The notes under the pieces are model-generated. The model ran no database searches, was not told the DNA's origin, and saw only the letters and a list, made by a program, of their open reading frames with translations. Made by a program: the position numbers and the translations under genes. From contig JAJZPY010000080.1 in the NCBI GenBank assembly GCA_021811005.1, positions 1 through 9,581 on the forward strand: 9,581 nt of DNA. The letters run 5' to 3'. This DNA comes from Pseudomonadota bacterium (GTDB lineage: Bacteria; Pseudomonadota; Gammaproteobacteria; Burkholderiales; Ferrovaceae). How positions within the stretch are numbered: position 1 is the stretch's first letter; each line of letters begins with the position of its first letter. This document shows, in pieces, positions 1-5,344 of the stretch.

Positions 1-7
1 TTTATTT

Positions 8-13
8 CTCCTC
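8..13 (-). promoter_or_regulatory. Ribosome binding site of the gene beyond the left edge (probably dsrC)
   Basis: Read on the minus strand after the dsrH stop, the last bases of the window contain GAGGAG followed by AAATAAA up to the edge. A start codon immediately outside would have ideal spacing (about 7 nt). In dsr operons of sulfur oxidisers the gene after dsrH is dsrC, so this is most likely the dsrC ribosome binding site. The identity of the next gene is inferred from conserved order, not seen. Confidence 0.6.
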
Positions 14-23
14 GTTGTAGTCG

Positions 24-320
24 TTATAGCCAGGACTGGCAGGTTTTGTTCCCGGCCACCAGATCGACGAACCCGGCATAATCCACCGGAGTGATGCCGT
101 CGATCAGGCGATCAGCCAGTCCGCGCGCTTCCAGGTCGGGACCCAGCACAAAGACGCGAAAGCGCTTCATGATGTCGCGCATGAAGCGGTCCGCCACCGT
201 GCCGGAGCTCGCGGCATAGACCCCGTCCTCGATCAGCAGCAGGTCGCCGCCGGACGCTGCCTGGACGCAGGAATCCAGGGCCTGGCTGGAAAAAGGGGAT
301 TTGTTCACGATATGCAGCAT
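24..320 (-). CDS. dsrH: DsrH, subunit of the DsrEFH sulfurtransferase
   Basis: 98 residues, the usual length for DsrH (TusB-like). It forms the cytoplasmic DsrE2F2H2 hexamer, which in sulfur oxidisers passes sulfane sulfur from TusA towards DsrC. The N-terminal MLHIVNKSPF segment, the IEDGVYAA stretch and the VLGPDLEARG and DYAGFVDL segments are characteristic. Cys18 (in LDSCVQ) is at the place of the conserved cysteine of Allochromatium DsrH (Cys20 there). A second cysteine, Cys94, is near the C-terminus (KTCQSWL). The ATG has a purine-rich GAGGAGAGG site just upstream and starts 10 nt after the dsrF stop, so it is the last gene of a translationally spaced dsrEFH trio. Family identity is firm; the sulfur-transfer role follows from the family. 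Confidence 0.95.
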   Translation of the reverse strand: MLHIVNKSPFSSQALDSCVQAASGGDLLLIEDGVYAASSGTVADRFMRDIMKRFRVFVLGPDLEARGLADRLIDGITPVDYAGFVDLVAGNKTCQSWL

Positions 321-330
321 GCCCCTCTCC

Positions 331-705
331 TCAAAAACTCAGGATCACGTCCTGTTCGTCCATCAATGCGCCCAGGGCCTTGCGGTCGAGCACCGTGACG
401 TCCACCAGCAGGTCGTCTTCGGTGAGGCCGCGCGCCTGGAGCGCCTCTTTTTCCACGTACAGCTTTTCGATGTCGTACCCTTCCAGCGCCCGGTAGGTGG
501 GCGAGAAGTTCTTGGTTTCGATGCCCTTGGTCTGCTGGCCCTTGCGCAACTGGAACACGCCGTCGTCCAGAAACGCGAGCGACACGTCCTGGTCGAAGGC
601 GGCCGTGATCAGGACCACTTCCAGCGCCTCCAGCGCATACACCGTGCCGTAGGGCGCCTTGCGGTTGACGAACATGAATTTCTTGATGCCGGGTTCTTCG
701 CTCAT
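331..705 (-). CDS. dsrF: DsrF, subunit of the DsrEFH sulfurtransferase
   Basis: 124 residues from the ATG at 705, close to the family size (TusC-like). The near N-terminal KKFMFVNRKAPYGTVYALEA stretch and the AAFDQDVSLAFLDDGV segment are hallmarks of DsrF. The protein has no cysteine at all, so it is a structural partner of the hexamer and DsrE/DsrH would carry the reactive thiols. A TTG start at 723 would add six residues and overlap dsrE. The ATG at 705 is preferred because GAGG lies 6 nt upstream and the dsrE stop is 7 nt before it. The packing between dsrE and dsrH supports one polycistronic message. Confidence 0.95.
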   Translation of the reverse strand: MSEEPGIKKFMFVNRKAPYGTVYALEALEVVLITAAFDQDVSLAFLDDGVFQLRKGQQTKGIETKNFSPTYRALEGYDIEKLYVEKEALQARGLTEDDLLVDVTVLDRKALGALMDEQDVILSF

Positions 706-712
706 GACGGCC

Positions 713-1072
713 TCAATCTCCAAAGGTCACCAGGCGGTCGGCCTGGATGCCGGCTTCCACCAGCTGCCCCAGCCCCGAAATGCGGAAGCCGGGAGCCAGG
801 TTTTCGTCCTTGATGCCGCGCCGCAGGGCCGCGGCCACGCACACCACCAGGTCCACGCCGTGCTCTTCGGCCAGCTTGCTCCAGCGCGCCACGATGTTGC
901 GGTCGTCCTGGGGCGGTTCGGTCAGGCGCGACGAATTGTTCACGCCGTCGTGATAAAAGAACACCCGGAAAATCTCGTGCCCCTGGGCCAACACCGCCTT
1001 GCAGAACAGGTAGGCGGTGTCGGACGCCTGGTGCTGGTAAGGTCCTTCGTTGACGAGGATGCCGAATTTCAT
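713..1072 (-). CDS. dsrE: DsrE, sulfur-carrying subunit of DsrEFH
   Basis: 119 residues, full length for DsrE (TusD-like). The N-terminus MKFGILVNEGPYQHQASDTA and the FFYHDGVNN segment are typical. Cys78, in DLVVCVAAALRRG, coincides in number with the persulfide-carrying Cys78 of Allochromatium vinosum DsrE. A second cysteine is Cys24 (YLFCKA). The enzyme belongs to the cytoplasmic DsrEFH complex that relays sulfane sulfur between TusA and DsrC; the complex is found in sulfur oxidisers and not in sulfate reducers, so it fixes the direction of the pathway. The ATG begins 7 nt after the dsrB stop, with TGAGG upstream, so the gene is co-transcribed with dsrAB. Confidence 0.96.
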   Translation of the reverse strand: MKFGILVNEGPYQHQASDTAYLFCKAVLAQGHEIFRVFFYHDGVNNSSRLTEPPQDDRNIVARWSKLAEEHGVDLVVCVAAALRRGIKDENLAPGFRISGLGQLVEAGIQADRLVTFGD

Positions 1073-1079
1073 GCGGGCC

Positions 1080-2156
1080 TCAGAAGCGGATGTGGGCCGA
1101 AGCGTTCAGGTTGGCCCGCGAGCCGCGCCAATCGTCCACCAGGTACTTGGTGAACGGCAGTTCGGTGAGCTCGAAGAAACGCGGCCAGCCGATGCGGTCG
1201 ATCCAGTCCGACAGGCGTTCCCAGGCGCGGCCGTCTTCCTTGTACACGCGCAGGATGCGTTTCACCACGTCGGCCACTTCCGGCCAGCGCGGCGGGTTGT
1301 TGGGCAGGCCCGAAGCCACCATCTTCATGAAAGTGGGCTTGGCGCGCGCGTTGGAATTCTTGCCGCCTACCCAGATGGCGATCTTGGAATGGTCCGGATC
1401 GTTGATCTGCATGGGAGGGCAAGGCGGATAGCAGGCCCCGCAGCAGACGCATTTTTCTTCGTCCACTTCCAGCGACGGCTTGCCGTTCACCATGGCCGGA
1501 CGGATGGCCGCCACCGGGCAGCGCGCCACCACGGCGGGCCGTTCGCACACGTTGGCCACCAGGTCGTGGTTGATCTTGGGCGGCTTGGTGTGCTGCACGA
1601 TGATGGCGATGTCGGCCTGCCCGCCGCAGTTGATTTCGCAGCAGGAGGTGGACAGGTGCACCCGGTTGGGCATTTCTTCGCGACGGAACTCGTCGATCAG
1701 TTCATCCATGAGCGACTTCACCACGCCGGAGGCGTCCGTGCCGGGAATATCGCAATGCAGCCAGCCCTGGGTGTGGGCGATCATGGAAATGGAGTTGCCG
1801 GTGCCGCCCACGGGAAAGCCGTTGGCTTCCAGTTCCGAAATGAGCGGTGCCACCTTGGCCTGGTCCGCCACCATGAACTCGATGTTGGAGCGGATGGTGA
1901 AGCGCACGTGCCCTTCGGCGAAGCGGTCGGCGATGTCGCACAGCTTGCGGATGGTGTACACGTCCATCTGGCGCTGGGTGCCGGCCCGTACCGACCACAC
2001 GTGCTCGCCCGAATGGGACACGTGGTGCAGCACGCCCGGGCGCGGCCGGTCGTGATACTTCCAGTTGCCGTAGTTCTTGAGCAGGGTCGGGTGCATGTAC
2101 TGCTTGTTGTCCGGCACGCCGCTTTCCACGGGGCGCCGCAGTTGGGGTTGGCTCAC
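1080..2156 (-). CDS. dsrB: Reverse-type dissimilatory sulfite reductase, beta subunit
   Basis: 358 residues, normal for DsrB. With DsrA it makes the alpha2beta2 cytoplasmic siroheme enzyme that in sulfur oxidisers turns DsrC-bound sulfur into sulfite. The cluster/siroheme ligands are visible as Cys135 (GWLHC) and Cys172, Cys173 and Cys177 in STSCCEINCGG, the spacing expected for DsrB. A ferredoxin domain follows with Cys236/238/239/242/246 (CVCCGACYPPC), and C213 in ARCPVAAI precedes it. The HDRPRPGVLHHVSHSGEHVW and VRAGTQRQMDV stretches are near-invariant in DsrB. Start: a GTG at 2162 would overlap the dsrA stop as GTGA but sits only 3 nt from AGGAGG; the GTG at 2156 has 9 nt (7 nt from GGAG) and is preferred. 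The difference is two residues. Confidence 0.97.
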   Translation of the reverse strand: MSQPQLRRPVESGVPDNKQYMHPTLLKNYGNWKYHDRPRPGVLHHVSHSGEHVWSVRAGTQRQMDVYTIRKLCDIADRFAEGHVRFTIRSNIEFMVADQAKVAPLISELEANGFPVGGTGNSISMIAHTQGWLHCDIPGTDASGVVKSLMDELIDEFRREEMPNRVHLSTSCCEINCGGQADIAIIVQHTKPPKINHDLVANVCERPAVVARCPVAAIRPAMVNGKPSLEVDEEKCVCCGACYPPCPPMQINDPDHSKIAIWVGGKNSNARAKPTFMKMVASGLPNNPPRWPEVADVVKRILRVYKEDGRAWERLSDWIDRIGWPRFFELTELPFTKYLVDDWRGSRANLNASAHIRF

Positions 2157-2158
2157 GG

Positions 2159-3463
2159 TCACTCTCCTCCTGCCGCCTGTTTGCGGGCATTGATTTTGGC
2201 CACTTCCTCGTCCCAGCCGTCGGTGCGCACATAGGGGTTCATGCGCGGGGAATTGACCATGTTGGGATCCACCGGCAGTTCCATGGCGTCCAGGAAGTTC
2301 ACGAGGCCGATGCGTTCGATCATTTCGCCGGTGCGTTCATGTTCCAGCGCGTTCTCGGCAAAGAAGTCGATGATCTTCTGGGCCAGTTCGGTGAGCTGCT
2401 CGTAATCTTCCTCGCTCTCGAGCTTCATGAACGGCACCACCACGGTCCCCATGAGGTCGCCGATCTTGAGGGTGCGCTTGCCGCCCACCAGGATGGTGGC
2501 GCCGCGGTCCTTGCCCGGCGCCAGCGCCCCGGTCATGGCGTTGATGCACTGCATGCAGCGCACGCAGCTCTTGTTGTCGATTTCCATGCATTGCGCGTCG
2601 TTCAGCTCCAGGCTGGAGTAATGCCCTTCGTTGCGCCCCTTGCCGGCGTCCTTCACGCGGATGGCGTTGGTGGGGCAGCGCGCCACCACGGAATTCACCA
2701 GGCGGTTGAGGCCCTGCTTCTTGAACCATTCACGTCCCAGGGCATGGTCCACCTGGATGTTGTCGCGCCAGGTGCCGATCACGGACATGTCGGCGCGCTG
2801 GATGGAGTTCATGCAGTCGTTGGGGCAGCCGGAAAACTTGAACTTGAACTTGTAGGGCAGCGACGGACGGTGGATGTCGTCCAGGAAATTGTTGACCACC
2901 GTGCGGTGGGCGCGCGCTTCGTCGAAGCAGGACTGCTCGCAGCGGGCATGGCCCACGCAGGACATGGAGGTGCGCACCGCGGGACCGGCGCCGCCCAGGT
3001 CAAAGCCCAGTTCGTTGATTTCGTCGAAAGCCTTCTGCACGTTTTCCGTGGTGGCGCCCTGGAACATGATGTCTCCGGACTGGCCGTGGAAGGCGATCAG
3101 GCCCGAACCGTGGCGCTCCCAGATGTCGCACATCTTGCGCAGCACGTCGGTGTTGTAATGCATGCCGGGGGGCGGCATCACGCGCAGGGTGTGAAATTCG
3201 GCGGCGTCCTTGTAGACGGGTTCGCCGTTTTCGTCCTTCAGTTCGGTGAAGCGGGGAATGACGCCGCCGCCGTAGCCGAACACGCCGACGGTGCCGCCTT
3301 TCCAGTAACCTTTCTTGGTTTTGTAGGACGTTTCAAGCTGGCCCAGCAAGTCCACCATCTGGTCCTTGTCTTCGGCCAGCCGCTTGAGACCTGTAACGAA
3401 ACTGGGCCACGGTCCGGACTCGAGCTCGTCCAGGTTGGGCGTGTCGTGCATCTTCTTAGCCAT
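2159..3463 (-). CDS. dsrA: Reverse-type dissimilatory sulfite reductase, alpha subunit
   Basis: 434 residues, full-length DsrA. The siroheme-[4Fe-4S] signature is complete: Cys169-x5-Cys175 (SCVGHARCEQSC) and Cys213-x3-Cys217 (SGCPNDC). The inserted ferredoxin domain shows Cys263 (ARCPTNAI), Cys292 and the C300xxC303xxC306 run. The N-terminal ESGPWPSFVTGLKRLA and the VFGYGGGVIPRF segments are also DsrA-typical. The ATG at 3463 follows a GAGGAGGAG site at close to ideal distance. It is the first gene of the minus-strand dsr operon and overlaps or abuts dsrB, as in all dsr loci. Its direction (oxidative) is inferred from the dsrEFH genes downstream. Transcription should start within the divergent region to the right. 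Confidence 0.97.
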   Translation of the reverse strand: MAKKMHDTPNLDELESGPWPSFVTGLKRLAEDKDQMVDLLGQLETSYKTKKGYWKGGTVGVFGYGGGVIPRFTELKDENGEPVYKDAAEFHTLRVMPPPGMHYNTDVLRKMCDIWERHGSGLIAFHGQSGDIMFQGATTENVQKAFDEINELGFDLGGAGPAVRTSMSCVGHARCEQSCFDEARAHRTVVNNFLDDIHRPSLPYKFKFKFSGCPNDCMNSIQRADMSVIGTWRDNIQVDHALGREWFKKQGLNRLVNSVVARCPTNAIRVKDAGKGRNEGHYSSLELNDAQCMEIDNKSCVRCMQCINAMTGALAPGKDRGATILVGGKRTLKIGDLMGTVVVPFMKLESEEDYEQLTELAQKIIDFFAENALEHERTGEMIERIGLVNFLDAMELPVDPNMVNSPRMNPYVRTDGWDEEVAKINARKQAAGGE

Positions 3464-3510
3464 GTCTCCTCCTCTTGCACTTTGTGGGTCGCCCGCGATG
3501 CGGGAACGAG

Positions 3511-3524
3511 CAATCGAATCGTGA
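3511..3524 (+). repeat. Copy 1 of CAATC-GAATCGTGA motif
   Basis: CAATCGAATCGTGA lies 48 nt upstream of the dsrA start. The same bases with a two-base insertion (CAATC-AG-GAATCGTGA) recur at 3665-3680 directly before the first gene of the opposite operon. GAATCG of this copy also forms the left arm of an inverted repeat with CGATTC at 3535-3540 (13-nt spacer). A regulator site serving both operons is possible; chance recurrence cannot be excluded. Confidence 0.4.
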
Positions 3525-3601
3525 TCTGCTGCAGCGATTCCAAAATTTGTTATTTGTATGCCATCATCACTGAACTCCCACCGGCATGAAATAACCCCAA
3601 T

Positions 3602-3644
3602 GGGGGGGGATGCGGATATCCGATGGGTTACGCGTCGCCCCCCC
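3602..3644 (+). other. G-tract/C-tract hairpin with alternative pairing
   Basis: Eight G at 3602-3609 face seven C at 3638-3644. The stem is seven G-C pairs, a bulged G at 3637, then GATGCG (3609-3614) pairing with CGCGTC (3631-3636) with one G-U in RNA. The loop is 16 nt, so there are 13 pairs in all. The G-tract could instead pair with CCCC at 3595-3598 (loop AAT), giving a smaller, mutually exclusive hairpin. No T-run follows on either strand, so it is not an intrinsic terminator. It lies 39 nt upstream of the 72-residue gene and, if transcription starts far enough upstream, would be a structured 5' leader. Confidence 0.6.
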
Positions 3645-3664
3645 TCTAGTGGCTATAGACGCCC

Positions 3665-3680
3665 CAATCAGGAATCGTGA
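3665..3680 (+). repeat. Copy 2 of CAATC-AG-GAATCGTGA motif
   Basis: CAATC, two extra bases, then the identical nine bases GAATCGTGA, ending two bases before the ATG at 3683. The copy covers the AGGA ribosome binding site (3670-3673) of the first accessory gene, so a protein bound here, on DNA or RNA, could interfere with expression. The match to copy 1 is seen in the sequence; a function is inferred. Confidence 0.4.
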
Positions 3681-3682
3681 CC

Positions 3683-3901
3683 ATGGCTGAAATTGTTTCG
3701 CTGGCCCGCTTTACCGTCCCCCTGGGCCAGCAGGAAATCGAAGTGCAACAGATTGAACATGTGGAGGGCGGCATGCCCCTGATGCGACTGCGAATCCGCG
3801 AAGGCAAGCGGTTCACCATCTTTGACATCGACCCCGTGACGGCCAGCGCCCTCGCTGCTGTGCTGCAGCAATGGGCCACCGAACAAGGACCGCGGACGTG
3901 A
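3683..3901 (+). CDS. Small protein of unknown function, first gene of dsr accessory operon
   Basis: 72 residues, not recognised. The sequence is soluble-looking with no cysteine, signal peptide or membrane segment. Its composition suggests a beta-rich N-terminal two-thirds (residues 3-50, alternating hydrophobic segments such as RLRIREGKRFTIFDID) and a C-terminal helix (52-66, PVTASALAAVLQQWA). The ATG at 3683 is preferred over a GTG at 3677 because AGGA lies 9 nt upstream of the ATG but only 3 nt from the GTG. Its stop overlaps the next start as GTGA, so it is translationally coupled to the Cas6-like gene. Steady codon use matching the neighbours and this coupling argue that it is real. It could be a partner or regulator of the downstream protein; nothing in the sequence shows which. 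Confidence 0.75.
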   Translation: MAEIVSLARFTVPLGQQEIEVQQIEHVEGGMPLMRLRIREGKRFTIFDIDPVTASALAAVLQQWATEQGPRT

Positions 3902-4500
3902 GCGAAAGCAGCCCCGTGACCGACCTCGCCTTCGCGCTGCGCGGGCAGTTCGTGCCGTCCGGCTATGCCCAGCGCCTGTGGCAGTCGGTGAGCACCGCCC
4001 TGCCCTGGCTGGCCGAGGAACCGACCGCGGGCCTGCTGCCCCTGCGCGGCACCGAACAGAGCGGCGGCCTGTGGCTGCCGCGCCGGGCGCGCCTGGTGCT
4101 GCGCCTGCCCATGGCGCGGCTGGACGAGGCGCGCGCGCTGGAAGGCGTGACCCTGGACCTGGGCAGCGGCACCCTGCTGGAAGTGGGCGCGGCCGAAGAG
4201 CGTCCGCTCCACGGCCATCCCACCCTGCATGCGGCGCTGGTGGTCACCGAACTGGAAGAAACGGCCTTTGGCGAACAGGTGCGCCGGGAACTGGACGAAA
4301 TGGGCGTGCAGGGCCAGTGGATTTGCGGCCGGGAGCGCATGCTGCGCTGCGACAATGTGACGCTGCGCGGCTTCAGCCTGGTGGTGCACCACCTCAAGGG
4401 CGAACAGTCCCTGCGCCTGCAAGCCAGCGGCCTGGGCCACGCGCGCCACCTGGGCTGCGGCATTTTCGTGCCCTACAAGGCCATCCCCAATCTGGAATGA
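3898..4500 (+). CDS. Stand-alone Cas6/Cmx6-like RAMP protein
   Basis: 200 residues from the GTG at 3898, which overlaps the upstream stop and has AAGGA 8 nt before it. Cas6 proteins bind and cut the repeat hairpins of CRISPR precursor RNA. From memory, the overall layout matches the Cas6/Cmx6 (type I-MYXAN) family: an N-terminal DLAFALRGQFVP strand, RARLVLRLP near 63-71, a RLDEARALEGVTLDL segment (74-88), a LRGFSLVVHHL strand (156-166), and a C-terminal glycine-rich loop, SGLGHARHLGCGIFVPYK (177-194), like the Cas6 G-loop. The residue where I expect the family's catalytic His (about position 23) is Tyr, so the nuclease may be inactive or use other residues (His165, His181 and His184 are present). 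No CRISPR array or other cas gene is in the window. The role in a dsr locus is unknown; assignment to the Cas6 superfamily is likely, not proven. Confidence 0.7.
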   Translation: MSESSPVTDLAFALRGQFVPSGYAQRLWQSVSTALPWLAEEPTAGLLPLRGTEQSGGLWLPRRARLVLRLPMARLDEARALEGVTLDLGSGTLLEVGAAEERPLHGHPTLHAALVVTELEETAFGEQVRRELDEMGVQGQWICGRERMLRCDNVTLRGFSLVVHHLKGEQSLRLQASGLGHARHLGCGIFVPYKAIPNLE

Positions 4501-4523
4501 ATCTCGGACCCAAGGACGCACTC

Positions 4524-4853
4524 ATGACTTACATGATATCCGGCGTGGAATGCGCCACCGACGACGAAGGCTACCTGCTGGAACCCAACTATGACGACGA
4601 CGCGGTGGCGGTCATCGCGGCGGCAGAAGGCCTCGACCTCACCCCCACCCACTGGCTGATCGTGCAGTACATGCGCGAGGAATACAAGGAACACGGGCAG
4701 ACCCCGAATTTCCGCAACATGCTCAAGGACATTCAGGACTTCATGCCGGAAGCGGACAGCAAGTTCCTGTACGACCTTTTCCCCATGGGGCCGGCCAAGC
4801 AGGCCGCCAAGATTTCGGGCCTGCCCAAGCCTTATGGCAAAGGAGGCTATTGA
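4524..4853 (+). CDS. DsrC/TusE-family protein lacking both C-terminal cysteines (RspA-like)
   Basis: 109 residues, normal for DsrC/TusE. The fold signature is intact: DEGYLLEPNYDDDAV, THWLIVQYMREEY and the FPMGPAKQAAKISGLPKP tail. True DsrC ends with two redox cysteines (GPAKQAC... and ...KPTGCV). Here Ala95 stands at the first position and Lys106 at the second, followed by GGY. The only cysteine is Cys10 in the N-terminal part. The protein therefore cannot form the DsrC trisulfide or act as a TusE sulfur acceptor. Members without either cysteine have been named RspA and proposed to be regulatory. The ATG at 4524 has AAGGA 7 nt upstream; the stop overlaps the next start (TGATG). A role as competitor, sensor or regulator of DsrC-DsrAB traffic is inferred from family and context. 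Confidence 0.9.
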   Translation: MTYMISGVECATDDEGYLLEPNYDDDAVAVIAAAEGLDLTPTHWLIVQYMREEYKEHGQTPNFRNMLKDIQDFMPEADSKFLYDLFPMGPAKQAAKISGLPKPYGKGGY

Positions 4854-5335
4854 TGAACGCATCCGGAGCCGATGCCGTTCTCGACCTGCAGGGATTGACC
4901 TGCCCCGGCCCGCTGCTGGCCGCCAAGCGCATGGTGGACGCCCTGGAGGAAAACCAGGTGCTGCTGCTCCTGTCCGACTGTCCGGGCACCCATGCCGACC
5001 TGCTGGCGTGGGCGCGACAAACCGGCAACCGCCTGCTGCGCACGGAAAAACAGGGACAGAACGGCACCGGCTATTACATCCAGAAAGGGCCCGGGCACGC
5101 GGTGGCGGAACCGCAGGCCGTGCTCGACATGCGCGGCGTGTCCTGCCCCGGCCCCATCCTGGAAGCCAAACGGCTGCTCAACGGCATGCGCGCGGGGGAA
5201 GTGCTCAAGCTCATGAGCAACTGCCCGGGCGTGCGCGACGACATCGGGGGCTGGGCCGCGACCACCCACATGACCCTGCTCGACACGATGGAAACCGCCG
5301 CCGGGGAATACGCTTTTTTCATCCGTAAAGGTTGA
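4853..5335 (+). CDS. Tandem two-domain TusA sulfurtransferase
   Basis: 160 residues holding two TusA domains in a row. Domain 1 (about 8-78) has LTCPGP with Cys17 and SDCPG with Cys43; domain 2 (about 88-159) has VSCPGP with Cys98 and SNCPG with Cys124. TusA uses the CPxP cysteine to carry a persulfide, donating to DsrE or to molybdopterin and tRNA thiolation systems; both CPGP motifs are intact, so each half may carry sulfur. A single TusA domain is about 75-80 residues, so this is a duplication-fusion. The ATG at 4853 (not the TTG at 4850) has AGGAGG 6 nt upstream and shares its A with the stop of the RspA-like gene. In the cassette it probably serves the DsrEFH relay. It is unlikely to be the housekeeping tusA. 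Confidence 0.93.
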   Translation: MNASGADAVLDLQGLTCPGPLLAAKRMVDALEENQVLLLLSDCPGTHADLLAWARQTGNRLLRTEKQGQNGTGYYIQKGPGHAVAEPQAVLDMRGVSCPGPILEAKRLLNGMRAGEVLKLMSNCPGVRDDIGGWAATTHMTLLDTMETAAGEYAFFIRKG

Positions 5336-5344
5336 GGCCGTTCC

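Larger units (their letters stand above)
3464..3682. promoter_or_regulatory. Divergent control region between dsrA and the accessory cassette
   Basis: This 219-bp non-coding stretch must contain the promoters of both transcription units. It is the less GC-rich part of the surroundings near 3540-3560 (AAAATTTGTTATTTGTATG), the likeliest place for a dsrA promoter core, but no convincing -35/-10 pair can be assigned on either strand. On the plus strand TATAGA at 3654-3659 could be a -10 element, though no good -35 lies 16-18 nt ahead. Small inverted repeats occur: CCCGC/GCGGG (3492-3504), GAATCG/CGATTC (3516-3540) and the palindrome CGGATATCCG (3613-3622). The region also carries the large hairpin and the repeated motif listed separately. 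Confidence 0.75.

Noticed and set aside
706..723. TTG at 723 as the dsrF start
   Set aside because: It would overlap dsrE and add six residues without similarity; the ATG at 705 has GAGG at correct spacing.
1050..2234. Long plus-strand open frame opposite dsrB, and similar ones opposite dsrA (2339-3589) and fadL (7554-8723)
   Set aside because: They lie antisense to unmistakable family members. Their composition (many His, Ala, Gly, Val) is the usual result of reading a GC-rich gene's complementary strand, and none has a recognisable domain or good ribosome binding site.
3602..3644. Bidirectional transcription terminator
   Set aside because: The stem is strong, but neither side is followed by a T-run, and it sits between two divergent starts where no terminator is needed.
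3654..3659. TATAGA as a firm -10 promoter element for the accessory operon
   Set aside because: No acceptable -35 hexamer lies 16-18 nt upstream and the place is inside a C-rich area; kept only as a remark in the control-region entry.
3646..4521. 291-residue minus-strand open frame covering the Cas6-like gene
   Set aside because: Gln/Ala/Arg-rich shadow of the plus-strand genes, which have good ribosome binding sites, coupled starts and family similarity.
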